Below, in pieces: positions 16,880-24,298 of a DNA stretch of 64,000 nucleotides. How positions within the stretch are numbered: the first letter of the stretch is position 1; each line of letters starts with the position of its first letter. Source of the stretch: Jannaschia seohaensis (GTDB lineage: Bacteria; Pseudomonadota; Alphaproteobacteria; Rhodobacterales; Rhodobacteraceae); the NCBI RefSeq assembly GCF_900116765.1, contig NZ_UETC01000008.1, positions 1-64,000 of the forward strand. Direction: 5' to 3'. The notes below the pieces were generated by a model. The model was not told where the DNA came from. It made no database searches and worked only from the letters and a program-made list of their open reading frames with translations. Position numbers and translations under genes: made by a program.

Positions 16880-18259
16880 ATGACCGCCCGCTTCGCCGAT
16901 CCCGATCCTGCCGCCATTCCGATCCGTATCGTCGCGGCGGACGACCTCGACCGGTGGCTCGCCGGCCAGGACGAGCCGGTGCGCGACTGGGTGGCAGCGA
17001 ATGGCTTCACGGCCAAGGCGGGCGAGATCCTGTGCCTGCCCGCCCCCGACATGTCGGTTGCGCGGGTGCTGTTCGGTTGGGGCGGCCCGAAGGACCATGC
17101 CCGTGGCCGGTTCCTCTTCGCCAAGGCCGCGGCCGCGCTAAGCCCCGGCACCTACGCATTGACCGGCGACCTGTCCGCCGACCAGCGCGAGGAGGCGGCT
17201 CTGGGCTGGCTGCTCGCGGGCTACCGGTTCACCCGCTACGCGGGCAAACCGCAAGAGGCCCCGCGCCTCGTCGCGCCCGAGGGTGTCGATGCGGCCCGGC
17301 TGGAGGCCATCGCCGCCGGCGAGACGCTGACCCGCGACCTCATCAACATCCCCGCCAACGACATGGGCCCCGCCGAGCTGGAGGAAATCGCGCGCGGCCT
17401 GGCCGACGAGCATGGCGGCGTGATCGAGGTGACGCAGAGCGAGGCCCTGGCCACCGGCTTCCCCCTGATCCACACGGTCGGCCGCGCCTCCACCCGCGCG
17501 CCCCGGCTGATCGACCTCCGCTGGGGCCAGGAGGGCCCGACCCTGACGCTGGTCGGCAAGGGCGTCTGCTTCGACACCGGCGGACTGAACCTCAAGCCCA
17601 GCGCCTCCATGGGGCTGATGAAGAAGGATATGGGCGGGGCGGCCACGGTGCTGGGCCTCGCCGCGATGATCATGACGACCGGCGCCAAGCTGCGCCTGCG
17701 CGTGCTGATCCCGGCGGTCGAGAACGCCGTCTCGGGCGATGCCTTCCGCCCCGGCGACATCCTGACGGCGCGGAACGGCACGACCGTCGAGATCAACAAC
17801 ACCGACGCGGAGGGCCGGCTGGTGCTGGCCGACGCCCTGGCGCTCGCCGCCGAGGATCCGGCCGACCTGACGATCTGCATGGCCACGCTGACCGGCGCGG
17901 CCCGCGTCGCCGTGGGGCCGGACCTGGCCCCGTTCTACACCGATGACGACGCCATGGCGCTGGCACTGATGCAGGCGGGGCGCCGGGTGCGCGACCCGCT
18001 CTGGCGGATGCCGCTGCACCGGCCCTACGAGACGATGATCGAGCCGGGGATCGCCGATCTGGACAACGCGCCCAAGGGCGGCTTCGCCGGGTCGATCACC
18101 GCCGCGCTCTTCCTCGACCGCTTCTCCGGCCCGGGCCGTTTCGTCCATTTCGACATCTTCGGCTGGAACCCGACGGCCGCCCCCGCGCGCCCGGTTGGCG
18201 GCGTCGGAATGGGCGCCCGCGCCATCCTCGACGCCTTGCCCCGTCTTCTGCCCACATGA
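16880..18259 (+). CDS. leucyl aminopeptidase family protein (M17)
   Basis: Two-metal cytosolic aminopeptidase that removes N-terminal residues and helps recycle peptides; the family forms hexamers. Seen: 459 residues; N-terminal macro-like domain, then the catalytic domain with LVGKGVCFDTGGLNLKPS (metal Lys227 and Asp232), MKKDMGGAATVLG (Asp250) and NTDAEGRLVLADAL (Asp-x-Glu metal pair plus catalytic Arg). The ATG at 16880 is chosen because homology begins there; a longer in-frame frame from 16676 runs over the previous gene. Its last four bases overlap the NlpC/P60 gene as ATGA, so the two are translationally coupled, suggesting joint peptide or muropeptide recycling. Confidence 0.93.
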   Translation: MTARFADPDPAAIPIRIVAADDLDRWLAGQDEPVRDWVAANGFTAKAGEILCLPAPDMSVARVLFGWGGPKDHARGRFLFAKAAAALSPGTYALTGDLSADQREEAALGWLLAGYRFTRYAGKPQEAPRLVAPEGVDAARLEAIAAGETLTRDLINIPANDMGPAELEEIARGLADEHGGVIEVTQSEALATGFPLIHTVGRASTRAPRLIDLRWGQEGPTLTLVGKGVCFDTGGLNLKPSASMGLMKKDMGGAATVLGLAAMIMTTGAKLRLRVLIPAVENAVSGDAFRPGDILTARNGTTVEINNTDAEGRLVLADALALAAEDPADLTICMATLTGAARVAVGPDLAPFYTDDDAMALALMQAGRRVRDPLWRMPLHRPYETMIEPGIADLDNAPKGGFAGSITAALFLDRFSGPGRFVHFDIFGWNPTAAPARPVGGVGMGARAILDALPRLLPT

Positions 18260-19113
18260 GCGCTCTAGACCCCCGCCTCACCCCCGCCAATGGCCACGCC
18301 GCCGCGCATGAGTTGCGCGGCGTGGTAGAGGCGACGCGCTATGTCAAAGGCACGGTGCGCACGGTGCAGCAGCCGCTGGTCAACCTGGCCGAGGCGCCGC
18401 GCGGGGAACGGGCAAGCCAGCTTCTCTTCGGGGAAGCGTTCCGCGTCATCGACGAGCGCGACGGCTACGCCTTCGGGCAGAGCCTGCGGGACGGCTATTG
18501 CGGCTACGTCCTGGCCGGCGCCCTGGCCCGGCAGGAGGCGGCCACCCACTGGGTCGCGGCCCCCGCGACCCATCTCTACCCCAAACCCAAGGTGAAGGCG
18601 CCGCCCGAGGTCTCGATCTTCTTCGGCAGCCATGTGCGCGTCACCGCCGATCACGGAGAGTTCCAGAAGATCTCCACCGGCCATTTCGTCCCGACCCAGC
18701 ATCTACAACGCCTGCGCGCCCGGTTCTCCGATCCGGTGGGCGTGGCGGATATGTTCCTCGGCACGCCCTATCTCTGGGGGGGCTCCTCGCGCTGGGGCAT
18801 CGATTGCTCGGGCCTGGTGCAGCAGGCCTTCGTCGCCTGCGGCATCGATTGCCCGCGCGACAGCGACCAGCAGATGGGCCTCGGCCGGGAGCTGCGCGAG
18901 GACGAACCGCTCCATCGCGGCGATCTGATCTTCTGGCGCGGCCATGTCGGGATCATGGCCTCGGATACGCTGATGCTGCACGCCAACGCCCACCACATGG
19001 CCGTCGCCTACGAGCCGCTGGAAGAGGCGATGGCCCGCATCGCGGCCAGCCAGGCCGAGTCGACCGGCGCGGGAGAGGTCACGGCGCGGCGCAGGGTCGA
19101 AAGACCCGCCTGA
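18256..19113 (+). CDS. NlpC/P60 family cysteine hydrolase with SH3-like domain
   Basis: Predicted cell-wall peptide hydrolase (gamma-D-glutamyl-diamino acid type). Seen: 285 residues; residues 40-150 contain two SH3b-like segments (LLFGEAFRVIDERDGYAFGQ and IFFGSHVRV), followed by the NlpC/P60 domain with catalytic Cys184 in WGIDCSGLVQQAF, His230 in FWRGHVGIM and a third polar residue in LHANAHHMAV. There is no signal peptide, so it is probably cytoplasmic and acts on imported muropeptides rather than intact wall; this is inference. It overlaps the M17 aminopeptidase by ATGA. This pairing supports a peptide-recycling operon. Confidence 0.9.
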   Translation: MSALDPRLTPANGHAAAHELRGVVEATRYVKGTVRTVQQPLVNLAEAPRGERASQLLFGEAFRVIDERDGYAFGQSLRDGYCGYVLAGALARQEAATHWVAAPATHLYPKPKVKAPPEVSIFFGSHVRVTADHGEFQKISTGHFVPTQHLQRLRARFSDPVGVADMFLGTPYLWGGSSRWGIDCSGLVQQAFVACGIDCPRDSDQQMGLGRELREDEPLHRGDLIFWRGHVGIMASDTLMLHANAHHMAVAYEPLEEAMARIAASQAESTGAGEVTARRRVERPA

Positions 19114-19248
19114 GCCGCATCGCGCGCCAACCGGCCCGGCAAGACCCGCGCCCTGTCGGGCTGCGCGCGTGACCGCCCTCGGCGCCGGGGATGGCTTGAG
19201 CCGTCTTTCCCGCTGCGGTAGGTCCGCGGTTCCAAGAGCGGAGCCGCC

Positions 19249-20139
19249 GTGTCCCCCACCTTGAAAATCGCCGCGGGAAGCCTGCTGGTCGGGCTCATCG
19301 TGCTGGGCCTCAAGCTCATGGCCTGGTGGATGACCGGATCAGTCGCGCTGCTCTCGGACGCGCTGGAGAGCACGGTCAACCTGGCCACGGCCTTTGCGGC
19401 CCTCGTGGCGATCCGCATCGCGGCACGCCCGGCGGATGCGAACCACCCCTTCGGGCATCACAAGGCGGAGTTCTTCAGCGCGGTGCTCGAAGGCGTCATG
19501 ATCATCGTCGCCGCGCTCTTCATCCTGCGCGCGGCCTGGGACGGGTTCCAGAGTCCGAGGGCGCTCGACGCGCCGATCGAGGGCCTGCTGGTGAACGGTC
19601 TCGCCACGGTGTTGAACGCGGTCTGGGCCGCGGTTCTCGTGCGGCAGGGGGGGCGCCTGAAATCCCCGGCGCTGGTGGCGGACGGGCGGCATCTCTGGGC
19701 AGATGTCGTCACCTCGGCCGGGGTGGCCGTCGGTGTCCTGCTGGCGCTGGCGACGGGCTGGTGGGTGCTTGACCCGCTGTTGGCGGCGCTGGTGGCTCTG
19801 AACATCCTCTGGTCGGGGTCGCGCGTCGTAAAGCAGTCCCTGAGCGGCCTGATGGACGAGGCCGTGCCGGACGCGACGCTCGCCGAGATCCGCCATGTCA
19901 TCGCGACCGAGGCGGGAGGCGCCGTCGAAGCGCATGACCTCCGGACGCGGCACGCCGGCAGCGCGACCTTCGTCGAGTTCCACCTCGTCGTGCCGGGCGA
20001 GATGAGCGTGTTCGACGCCCATGAGATCTGCGACCGGGTGGAAGCCGCGATCGGCAGGGCCGTCCCCGAAACCCGCGTCACGATCCATGTGGAACCCGAG
20101 CACAAGTCAAAACATTCGGGCATCGTCGTACTCGACTGA
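19249..20139 (+). CDS. cation diffusion facilitator (CDF) transporter
   Basis: Proton-coupled exporter of divalent metal ions (Zn, Fe, Mn, Cd or Co). Seen: 296 residues; six helices; TM2 metal site SDALESTVNLATAFAAL (the usual HxxxD appears as SDALE...N); HPFGHHKAEFFSAVLEG between TM2 and TM3; TM5 ADGRHLWADVVTSAGV with HxxxD; a C-terminal cytoplasmic ferredoxin-like domain including LRTRHAGSATFVEFHLVVPG and a His-containing end (IHVEPEHKSKH). The start is GTG at 19249, behind GAGCGGAG. Monocistronic. The non-canonical TM2 motif makes the metal hard to predict. Confidence 0.9.
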   Translation: MSPTLKIAAGSLLVGLIVLGLKLMAWWMTGSVALLSDALESTVNLATAFAALVAIRIAARPADANHPFGHHKAEFFSAVLEGVMIIVAALFILRAAWDGFQSPRALDAPIEGLLVNGLATVLNAVWAAVLVRQGGRLKSPALVADGRHLWADVVTSAGVAVGVLLALATGWWVLDPLLAALVALNILWSGSRVVKQSLSGLMDEAVPDATLAEIRHVIATEAGGAVEAHDLRTRHAGSATFVEFHLVVPGEMSVFDAHEICDRVEAAIGRAVPETRVTIHVEPEHKSKHSGIVVLD

Positions 20140-20186
20140 CCGCGCCGGCATGGCCTGCCCTTCGCGGCACGGTGGCGGGGCCCCGT

Positions 20187-20361
20187 GCCCTACTCCACCG
20201 CGCGGATCAGCTTGCACTCCAGCACCCGCAGCACCGTCTTCAGATCGTGCCCGCGTCGCAGAATGCGCCCGTCCATGCCGATCACGCAGTACTGGCCTTG
20301 GCGCGCGGCCATCTTGGGCCGCTTCTCGATGCGATACGTCGGCATATCGGCGGTGCGGCGG
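20187..20361 (-). pseudogene. duplicated 3' fragment of the DUF2794 gene
   Basis: This 175-base segment matches 21381-21555, the 3' end of the intact DUF2794 gene, without gaps and with eight mismatches by my count. Read in the parent frame it gives ADMPTYRIEKRPKMAARQ and on to LECKLIRAVE and the same TAG stop, so the C-terminal half is present and open, but there is no start. Five of the eight differences are synonymous in that frame. It abuts the CDF gene on one side and the methyltransferase on the other. Confidence 0.85.
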
Positions 20362-20471
20362 GCGGCGGCTAGAGATGGACGTCCAGGTCGGGCGGACGTC
20401 CGTCACGCGGCGAGAGCAGACAGACTTGCGTTTTCGTGTCATCCTCAAAGGTTCAAGCGGGGGGCTTTGAG
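20362..20471. promoter_or_regulatory. leader of the methyltransferase with two GGACGTCC palindromes
   Basis: Two identical eight-base palindromes GGACGTCC at 20377-20384 and 20394-20401 lie 17 bases apart centre to centre, upstream of the methyltransferase. The spacing could suit a dimer-of-dimers regulator, but no regulator is known for it. The sequence shares nothing with the DUF2794 copies. Confidence 0.3.
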
Positions 20472-21314
20472 ATGATGGCGAACGAAGCGCAGGAGACGTA
20501 CTGGAGTTCGCCCGCGGGGCTCAAATGGATCGAGCATGAGCGCGCCCTGGATGCGGCCATGGCAGGAATGCTGGAGACCATGCTCGATGCCGCCGACATC
20601 GCAAAGCCGGACCGGATCCTGGACATTGGCTGCGGCACCGGAGCGAGCACCCTGGCCGCTGCCAGGAGGGCCCCTGACGGCGAATCTTTCGGAATCGACA
20701 TCTCCAGGCCGCTTCTGGAGCGCGCCGAAATCCGCGCGAGAGAGATCGGTGTGGAGAACGCGTCCTTTCTTCTAGCCGACGCACAGACTCACCCGTTCCC
20801 GAAGGGCGCCTTCGATATTTTAATCTCGCGCATCGGGATGAGTTTCTTCTCGGACAGCGTGGCGGCGTTTGAAAATCTGACGAAAGCACTGAAGGCGGGC
20901 GGTCGAATGGCCTTCGTCTGTTGGGCGGCAGTGTCTGAGAACCCATGGTTCCTCATTCCGAAAAAAGCGGCCGAAGATCGTTTGGGGCCGCTGCATGAAA
21001 CGGAGCCGACTTCCCCCGGCCCGACGGCCTTTCAGGACATCGACCATGTGGCAGGGCTGATGAAGAAAGCTGGTCTATCCAACATCAGGGCGGACAGGAC
21101 GGAGGTGATGCTGACACCGCCGGACGGGGTGCGGGGGGCTGCACGGGCCGCGAGCCGAGTCGGCCCTGCTGCGCGGATCATGAAGGTATATGGCGGCGAC
21201 GAGGCCGATGAAACGGCGATTGAAGAATGCGTGCGAGGCGAATTCATGCCGTTCGACCGAGACGGCGACGTTCGCGTTCCAGCGGTCATTAATCTGTTCA
21301 CCTGCTCCACATAG
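20472..21314 (+). CDS. class I SAM-dependent methyltransferase
   Basis: Small-molecule-type methyltransferase of the Methyltransf_25/UbiE-like class; substrate unknown. Seen: 280 residues; SAM-binding motif I RILDIGCGTGASTLAAARR, motif II acidic residue in FGIDISRPLLERA, post-I region NASFLLADAQTHPFPKGAFD and the helix FENLTKALKAGGRMAFVCW. The start is taken at the ATG of 20472 (a second ATG follows at once); an in-frame start at 20436 lies before family homology. Its codon use is visibly less GC-rich than the neighbours (for example GATATTTTAATCTCG), suggesting recent acquisition. It sits between an intact DUF2794 gene and a duplicated DUF2794 end, so it looks like cargo of an integration event. 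Confidence 0.85.
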   Translation: MMANEAQETYWSSPAGLKWIEHERALDAAMAGMLETMLDAADIAKPDRILDIGCGTGASTLAAARRAPDGESFGIDISRPLLERAEIRAREIGVENASFLLADAQTHPFPKGAFDILISRIGMSFFSDSVAAFENLTKALKAGGRMAFVCWAAVSENPWFLIPKKAAEDRLGPLHETEPTSPGPTAFQDIDHVAGLMKKAGLSNIRADRTEVMLTPPDGVRGAARAASRVGPAARIMKVYGGDEADETAIEECVRGEFMPFDRDGDVRVPAVINLFTCST

Positions 21315-21383
21315 GCAGGTTTCAAATCGACCCCATGAATCGTCGGTTCAGTGTGGGCCTCACACCGGACCTTGCCTCGCGCC

Positions 21384-21707
21384 CTACTCCACCGCGCGGA
21401 TCAGCTTGCGCTCCAGCACCCGCAGCACCGTCTTCAGATCGTGCCCGCGCCGCAGAATGCGCCCGTCCATACCGATCACGCAGTACTGGCCTTGGCGCGC
21501 GGCCATCTTGGGCCGCTTCTCGATCCGGTACATCGGCATCTCGGCAGTGCGGCGGAAGACCGAGAAGATCGCCACGTCCTTGAGCGAGGAGATCCCGTAA
21601 TCGCGCCACTCCCCGGCGGCGACCATCCGCCCGTAGAGCGACAGGATCACGGAGAGTTCGGTCCGGTGAAAATGGACGGTCTCGGGGAGCGGGGTCGCGG
21701 GCGTCAT
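21384..21707 (-). CDS. DUF2794 family protein
   Basis: Conserved small alphaproteobacterial protein of unknown function. Seen: 107 residues, typical length; VHFHRTELSVILSLYGRMVA, GEWRDYGISSLKDVAIFSVF, RRTAEMPMYRIEKRPKMAAR and a C-terminal QYCVIGMDGRILRRGHDLKT region. The ATG at 21707 is chosen because the family homology covers the full length from there; the frame continues open further upstream with unrelated sequence. The last 57 codons are duplicated at 20190-20361 on the far side of the methyltransferase gene. The gene itself appears intact. Confidence 0.88.
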   Translation of the reverse strand: MTPATPLPETVHFHRTELSVILSLYGRMVAAGEWRDYGISSLKDVAIFSVFRRTAEMPMYRIEKRPKMAARQGQYCVIGMDGRILRRGHDLKTVLRVLERKLIRAVE

Positions 21708-22027
21708 ACTGTGACAGTTACGGTGCGCGCGGGGCAGATCAAGGCGCGGCATGTCAGCGATGCGGCGAATGCCGCGAATGCGGCATGTCCGTGCCCTTGC
21801 CCAGATCGCGCCATGAAAAGACCCGAAGTGCAGCACGCCGCCGACGTGGAAGCGCCGCGACGCTTCGGCACCCTCTGACGTGTAGGAGCGAAAGCTCGAT
21901 GTTCCCGGCCCGGCGCTTCCTTGCCCCCACCCAGAGCGCCGGCCGGGGACCCTACACTGCCCCGGATTGGGGCGTCTGCCACATGCGCCTCGTCCGCCGT
22001 CGCGGACGAGGCGTTTCTCTTGGGCAC
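21708..22027. other. intergenic region with stem-loops, no protein gene seen
   Basis: This 320-base gap precedes DUF2794 and follows ilvE, both minus. It contains ATGCCGC-GAAT-GCGGCAT (21769-21786), a run of overlapping GCGGC/GCCGC repeats beside it, GCCCC-GATTG-like stems near 21960, and a perfect 12-base hairpin at 21986-22013. No frame shows protein-like sequence. A small RNA or long structured leader of DUF2794 is possible. Confidence 0.4.
21986..22013 (+). terminator. perfect 12-bp hairpin with short T-run
   Basis: Stem CGCCTCGTCCGC/GCGGACGAGGCG with four-base loop CGTC, followed on the plus strand by TTTCTCTT. It lies 15 bases past the ilvE stop and can fold on either strand. The T-run is on the plus strand although the flanking genes are minus, so it may end ilvE without a U-tract or end an unannotated plus-strand RNA. 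Confidence 0.6.
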
Positions 22028-22897
22028 TCAGGCCCGGACGAGCTTTTCGTAAGCCTCGGAAATGTCGCGCGTCATCGCGCCGACCTCGAAATTGTAATCG
22101 CCGATCTGGCCCACCGGCGTGACCTCGGCCGCCGTGCCGGTCAGCCAGCACTGCTCGAAGCCTTCGAGCTCTTCGGGCATGATGTGACGCTCATGGACCT
22201 TGATCTGGCGGTCCTTCAGCATTCCCAGCACGGTCTGCCGGGTGATCCCGTTGAGGAAACAGTCGGGGTCGGGCGTATGCACTTCGCCGTCCTTGACGAA
22301 GAAGATGTTGGCACCCGTCGCCTCGGCCACGTAGCCGCGATAGTCGAACATCATCGCATCCGAGCAGCCCTTCGCCTCGGCGGCGTGCTTGGACATGGTG
22401 CAGATCATGTAGAGGCCCGCCGCCTTGGCGTGGCTCGGCGCCGTCTCGGGCGAGGGGCGCTTCCACTTGGCGATGTCCAGCTTGGCGCCCTTCATCTTGG
22501 CGTCGCCGTAATAGTTGCCCCAGGCCCAGGTCGCGACGGCCATGCGCACCGGGTTGCGCCGCGACGACACGCCCATGTCCTCGCCCGCGCCGCGCCAAGC
22601 CAGGACGCGGACATAGGCGTCCTCAAGCCCGTTGGCGCGCATCGTTTCGTACTTGGCGGCCTCGATCTCGTCGACGGTCCACGGGATCTCCATGTCGAGC
22701 TGTCGCCCCGACTCGATCAGGCGCTCGGAATGCTTGCGGGACTCGAAGATCTTGCCGGAATAGGCCCGCTCCCCTTCGAACACCGCGCTGGCGTAGTGCA
22801 TCGCATGGGTCAGCAGGTGCACATTGGCATCGCCCCATTCGACCAGCGCGCCATCCATCCAGATCTTGCCGTCAAGTTCCGCATAGGACCCAGCCAT
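22028..22897 (-). CDS. ilvE: branched-chain amino acid aminotransferase
   Basis: PLP enzyme (fold type IV) that catalyses the last step of leucine, isoleucine and valine synthesis and the first of their breakdown. Seen: 289 residues; HYASAVFEGERAY near the N-terminus; the PLP Lys in PSHAKAAGLYM; GYVAEATGANIFFVKDG; phosphate-binding LNGITRQTVLGM and LTGTAAEVTPVG. The ATG at 22897 has GGGTAGAAAG before it and starts where homology starts; a longer in-frame extension to 23053 would cross the divergent promoter. Divergent from petP across 127 bases. Confidence 0.95.
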   Translation of the reverse strand: MAGSYAELDGKIWMDGALVEWGDANVHLLTHAMHYASAVFEGERAYSGKIFESRKHSERLIESGRQLDMEIPWTVDEIEAAKYETMRANGLEDAYVRVLAWRGAGEDMGVSSRRNPVRMAVATWAWGNYYGDAKMKGAKLDIAKWKRPSPETAPSHAKAAGLYMICTMSKHAAEAKGCSDAMMFDYRGYVAEATGANIFFVKDGEVHTPDPDCFLNGITRQTVLGMLKDRQIKVHERHIMPEELEGFEQCWLTGTAAEVTPVGQIGDYNFEVGAMTRDISEAYEKLVRA

Positions 22898-22985
22898 CTT
22901 TCTACCCTTTCGTTTCGTAAATGAGCCCACTTCGGACACATTATTTCGCCAAACCTGCGGATCGCTATCGATTCGGTCTTGGAAT

Positions 22986-23000
22986 GTCAACAAGGCTGAC
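22986..23000. promoter_or_regulatory. short inverted repeat in the ilvE-petP promoter region
   Basis: GTCA-ACAAGGC-TGAC, 25 bases upstream of the MarR-type start, in an AT-richer stretch that must hold both divergent promoters. A MarR autoregulatory site is plausible, but the arms are only four bases. Confidence 0.25.
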
Positions 23001-23024
23001 GTAGTTTTCCGGTCGGAGGTGATC

Positions 23025-23525
23025 ATGGCCGAGGATCTGAGAGACAGCGACACGCTGCTCTTCCTGACGGACGCGCAACTCAGGCGGGCGATCGAGGCGA
23101 TGTTCTTCGCCTATCGCGGCTTCACCGCGGATCCCGACCGGATCCTGTCCGAGCGCGGGTACGGCCGCGCCCATCACCGCGCGATCCACTTCATCCAACG
23201 CGCCCCCGGCAGCACGGTGACGAACCTGCTGGCCATTCTGGGCGTGACCAAGCAATCGCTCAATCGGGTTCTGCGAACCCTGATCGAGGATGGCCTGGTC
23301 GAGAGCCGCGTCGGCCCCCACGACCGGCGGGAGCGGCATCTCTACCTGACCGATGCGGGCGCCGAACTGGAGGCGGAACTGTCGACCGCCCAGCGCGCCC
23401 GGATGCGCGCGGCCTTTCGCGAGGCCGGGCCGGAGGCCGTCGCTGGATTCCGTCAGGTGCTTGAGCATATGATGGATCCCGAGCTTCGCCGCCTCTTCGC
23501 GGCCGCCAGGGAAGGGGACCGATGA
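23025..23525 (+). CDS. petP: MarR-family transcriptional regulator, PetP
   Basis: Winged-helix regulator of the MarR type, matching PetP, which in Rhodobacter capsulatus is encoded just before the response regulator PetR. Seen: 166 residues; DNA-binding region TVTNLLAILGVTKQSLNRVL, wing DGLVESRVGPHDRRERHLYLTD (DxR signature), flanked by dimerisation helices. The ATG at 23025 is preceded by GGAGG at six bases; a GTG six bases upstream is also in frame. It overlaps petR by ATGA, the same arrangement as in R. capsulatus. What it senses is unknown. Confidence 0.88.
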   Translation: MAEDLRDSDTLLFLTDAQLRRAIEAMFFAYRGFTADPDRILSERGYGRAHHRAIHFIQRAPGSTVTNLLAILGVTKQSLNRVLRTLIEDGLVESRVGPHDRRERHLYLTDAGAELEAELSTAQRARMRAAFREAGPEAVAGFRQVLEHMMDPELRRLFAAAREGDR

Positions 23526-24232
23526 CCCATGCCGACGTGCCGGGCCACCAGGCCCATGTCCTGCTGGTCGACGACGACGAACGCATTCGATCGCTCCTGC
23601 AGAAGTTCCTGATGCGCAACGGCTACCTGACCACCGCGGCGCGCGATTCGGATCATGCGCGGCGCCTGCTGGCGGGACTCGATTTCGACATCGCGATCCT
23701 CGACGTGATGATGCCGGGCGATAACGGCTTCATCCTCTGCGCCGAGATCCGGGAGACGCGCGACATGCCGGTCCTGCTGCTGACGGCCAAGGGCGAGACC
23801 TCGGACCGGATCACCGGGCTGGAGGCGGGGGCGGACGACTACCTCCCGAAGCCGTTCGAGCCGAAGGAACTGCTGTTGCGTCTCAAGGCGATCCTGCGAC
23901 GCGCCCCCCAGGCCGCGCATGCGGTGCCGAAGATGCTGCATCTCGGCCCGATCCGCTACGATCTGGAGCGGGGCGAGCTTTGGCAGGACGGCGCGCTCGT
24001 ACGCCTGACCGCGACCGAGACGATCCTTATGCGCATCTTCGCAGAGACCCCGCACGAGGCCGTCAGCCGCGGCACCCTGGTAGAGCGTCTGGGCCGCGAC
24101 GAGGGCGGCACCAACGAGCGCGCGGTCGATGTGCAGATCACCCGACTCCGCCGCAAGCTGGAGCGCGACCCGAAACAGCCGCGCTACCTGCAGACGGTCC
24201 GCGGCGAGGGCTATATGCTCGCGCCCGACTGA
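23522..24232 (+). CDS. petR: OmpR-type response regulator, PetR
   Basis: Two-component response regulator; in Rhodobacter capsulatus PetR is encoded upstream of the cytochrome bc1 operon and reported as needed for photosynthetic and respiratory growth. Seen: 236 residues; receiver domain with acidic cluster VLLVDDDE, phospho-acceptor Asp61 in AILDVMMPGDNG, LLTAKGE and Lys110 in YLPKPFEP; C-terminal winged helix (LTATETILMRIFAETPHEAV, NERAVDVQITRLRRKLE, LQTVRGEGYML). It overlaps petP by four bases. No sensor kinase is adjacent and no petABC genes follow; instead an interspersed element and a deacetylase gene come next. Confidence 0.9.
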   Translation: MTHADVPGHQAHVLLVDDDERIRSLLQKFLMRNGYLTTAARDSDHARRLLAGLDFDIAILDVMMPGDNGFILCAEIRETRDMPVLLLTAKGETSDRITGLEAGADDYLPKPFEPKELLLRLKAILRRAPQAAHAVPKMLHLGPIRYDLERGELWQDGALVRLTATETILMRIFAETPHEAVSRGTLVERLGRDEGGTNERAVDVQITRLRRKLERDPKQPRYLQTVRGEGYMLAPD

Positions 24233-24266
24233 GAGCGCCGGGAGTTTCACACCCCCGGACCCCCGT

Positions 24267-24289
24267 GGAGTATTTTCGGCCAGAAGAAG
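24267..24289 (+). repeat. interspersed composite element, copy 3
   Basis: Core GGAGTATTTTCGG then CCAGAAGAAG, preceded by a C-rich stretch (CCCCCGGACCCCCG). It ends ten bases before the next ATG, and its AGAAGGAGG end forms the ribosome-binding site of the histone-deacetylase-like gene, so here the element is part of a gene's translation signal. Confidence 0.75.
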
Positions 24290-24298
24290 GAGGGCCCC

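Noticed and set aside
20107-20448. A 113-residue minus-strand frame over the DUF2794 fragment
   Set aside because: It uses a different frame from the intact DUF2794 gene and has no family-like sequence; the fragment is annotated as a pseudogene in the parent frame.
20140-21380. An insertion sequence around the methyltransferase
   Set aside because: No transposase and no terminal inverted repeats; the flanking similarity is a direct repeat of a host gene's 3' end.
21384-22151. An extended 255-residue DUF2794 frame
   Set aside because: The extra 148 residues cover the hairpin-rich intergenic region and have no family match.
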